From NCBI GenBank assembly GCA_023380675.1, contig JAMCRS010000474.1, forward strand, positions 1 through 7,146: a stretch of 7,146 bases of DNA. Reading direction: 5' to 3'. Below the pieces are notes generated by a model, which was not told where the DNA came from, did not search any database, and saw only the letters and a list, made by a program, of their open reading frames with translations. This DNA is from Chloroflexota bacterium. GTDB taxonomy: Bacteria > Chloroflexota > Anaerolineae > UBA4142. This document shows, piece after piece, positions 6,419 to 7,146 of this stretch (its first letter is position 1; the number at the start of each line of letters is the position of its first letter). A program made the translations under genes and the position numbers.

Positions 6419-6727
6419 AGCTCGCCATCCTGCAAAGCAGTCTTGATAATCGTTCCGACGCCGTTGCGACGCCGCTCGGCCTCTTCCGGGGTTGCGACGA
6501 CGATATCTTTGGGAAGGTCAATATCATGCAACGCCAAGCGCATCTCCATCCGCCTGGCTCGTCTCGAGCCGGTGATGGGAAGTACGACTAAATAGGTCAA
6601 TGTCGCTGTCCGGGCCTGCAGTGACGCACGCATGTGACCCGAACAGAATGATCTTGTCCGGATCAAATTTCTTGACAAGCCGCCACACCATTCGGTCAAG
6701 CGCACGATCCAGCTTGTGCTGCGCCAT
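6376..6727 (-). pseudogene. MNT-type nucleotidyltransferase (antitoxin), frameshifted and joined to ATPase remnant
   Basis: ATG 6727-6725 with AAGG 7 nt upstream. LDRMVWRLVKKFDPDKIILFGSHA leads to TAGPDSDIDL, the GS-x-DxD nucleotidyltransferase core of MNT proteins. Directly after DIDL the frame breaks. Removing one T from the TTT run (plus-strand AAA 6590-6592) restores DSDIDLLVVLP, followed by SRRARRMEMRLALHD, IDLPKDIVVATPEEAERR and GTIIKTALQDGELI, the normal rest of the family. The last residues are replaced by a chance tail (CGYCRIWRKCRQ, stop 6378-6376), because the gene runs into the truncated ATPase at about 6418-6425. MNT proteins usually inactivate a HEPN toxin encoded by an adjacent gene; no HEPN gene is visible here. 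Around the core, SHACVTAG replaces the more usual SHARGTAG, a further sign of drift. Confidence 0.78.
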
Positions 6728-7003
6728 ACTTCTACCTTGTCTTGAGCGACTTGAATGTCATCTGGACGAATGGGTCTACCCCGGACTGACGGTTGCCACT
6801 CGCGCCGTTCGCAGCCGGTCCCCTTATCTCGTCCTGTCGCGTCGGGACACAAGCCTGATATTCCAACCGCTACGACAAAAGGTCCCGTCATCATGACGTG
6901 TAACGGCAAGACCGCGGCGATCCTGATCGCGCCGGAGGAGGACGACGACTTTGCGTCTGCCGCTCATACCCACCACCCGCCCCATCTGCTCCGTCACCAA
7001 TAT
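6728..7003. other. Stretch between MNT remnant and right-edge promoter region
   Basis: Apart from the short Phd-like remnant I see no gene here. Long open frames cross it on both strands, but their translations show no family features and they overlap the MNT core out of frame. I found no clear promoter for the MNT gene. Confidence 0.4.
6878..6970 (+). pseudogene. Remnant of a Phd/YefM-like antitoxin
   Basis: Plus-strand frame reading KGPVIMTCNGKTAAILIAPE followed by EDDDF. This matches the strand-turn-strand centre of Phd-family antitoxins (GPVIVTRNGKPAAVLxxPED). Upstream in frame there is nothing like the N-terminal DNA-binding part, and downstream the sequence degenerates to HTHHPPHLLRHQ before a TGA at 7019-7021. 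No toxin gene is seen. It is divergent from the MNT remnant. Only about 25 residues support the call. Confidence 0.42.
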
Positions 7004-7045
7004 CTGATCGCTAATCACTGATTACTAATTGATCAATCACCAATC
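7004..7045. repeat. Degenerate seven-base-period repeat array
   Basis: Six consecutive heptads can be laid out: 7004-7010 CTGATCG, 7011-7017 CTAATCA, 7018-7024 CTGATTA, 7025-7031 CTAATTG, then 7032-7038 and 7039-7045 shifting to ATCAATC and ACCAATC. The consensus is roughly CTRATYR. It is AT-rich against its surroundings and ends 14 nt before the -35 box of the downstream promoter. It could be slipped-strand repeat, an AT-rich upstream promoter element or an operator series. Confidence 0.55.
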
Positions 7046-7059
7046 ACCCGCATTTCTCC

Positions 7060-7088
7060 TTGACTCCCGTACTCTCCTATGCTACAAT
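7060..7088 (+). promoter_or_regulatory. Sigma70-type promoter for the right-edge gene
   Basis: TTGACT (7060-7065) and TACAAT (7083-7088) are separated by exactly 17 bases, each one mismatch from consensus. Transcription should begin near 7095 and give a leader of about 44 nt before ATG 7139. Confidence 0.75.
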
Positions 7089-7126
7089 CCGGCCCGTTCG
7101 TCGACTAGACGCGTTTCCACGCATTC

Positions 7127-7131
7127 GGAGG
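7127..7131 (+). promoter_or_regulatory. Shine-Dalgarno of the right-edge gene
   Basis: GGAGG, 7 nt before ATG 7139-7141. It fixes the start of the partial gene at the window edge. Confidence 0.75.
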
Positions 7132-7138
7132 CACTGAA

Positions 7139-7146
7139 ATGGAACT
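7139..7146 (+). CDS. Start of a gene leaving the window (unknown product)
   Basis: Only ATG GAA CT is visible. The call rests on the well-spaced promoter (7060-7088) and the GGAGG 7 nt upstream. Nothing can be said about the product. Confidence 0.7.

Noticed and set aside
6376..6909. 177-residue minus-strand protein as a single gene
   Set aside because: Only its last 70 or so residues are MNT. The first part overlaps the real MNT N-terminus in the wrong frame and has no family features.

Overview
The window looks like an ordinary chromosomal stretch of a GC-rich, probably environmental bacterium. Chloroflexota (or a close relative) is my best guess, on three grounds: a secreted glycine-rich beta-helix protein with a choice-of-anchor-Q-like end and a C-terminal VYLPFVVR motif of the kind I associate with secreted Chloroflexota proteins; zinc-ribbon/RDD membrane proteins with an extra-membrane beta-sandwich; and frequent GTG/TTG starts. 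The lineage is an inference, not something the sequence proves. I see no rRNA, tRNA, CRISPR array, phage structural gene or transposase.

Left half, all on the minus strand (reading right to left). A 648-residue secreted parallel beta-helix protein (2739-4685) is followed by a 459-bp gap holding a plausible promoter. Next comes a zinc-ribbon/RDD membrane gene cut by an in-frame amber codon (2118-2279 and 1695-2114). After 21 nt comes an intact 515-residue relative (126-1673), in which zinc ribbon and RDD domain are joined to a lectin-like beta-sandwich and a PEGA-like tail. Beyond its stop lies a near-perfect 58-nt hairpin (37-94).

Right half: a graveyard of defence and toxin-antitoxin genes. 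On the minus strand, in transcription order, are an MNT nucleotidyltransferase (antitoxin type) with a one-base frameshift; an AAA_21-type ATPase that has lost its Walker A end and carries a second frameshift; and a DUF4276-like partner gene with its middle deleted and the frame changed. MNT and ATPase are joined at a deletion-like junction near 6418-6425. On the plus strand are the C-terminal remnant of a YciI-like gene (4770-4952) and a remnant resembling a Phd-family antitoxin (about 6878-6970). Every gene here is broken, so nothing in this half should work as a defence system today. The intact ancestor would have been an ATPase/DUF4276 pair next to a MNT/HEPN-type module.

Right edge: a seven-base-period repeat array, then a good sigma70-type promoter, a strong Shine-Dalgarno and the first codons of a plus-strand gene that runs out of the window (start 7139).

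I found no convincing new intact system. The points most worth a second look are the deletion-scarred ATPase/DUF4276/MNT cluster, the amber-split zinc-ribbon/RDD gene beside its intact relative, and the long hairpin at the left edge.
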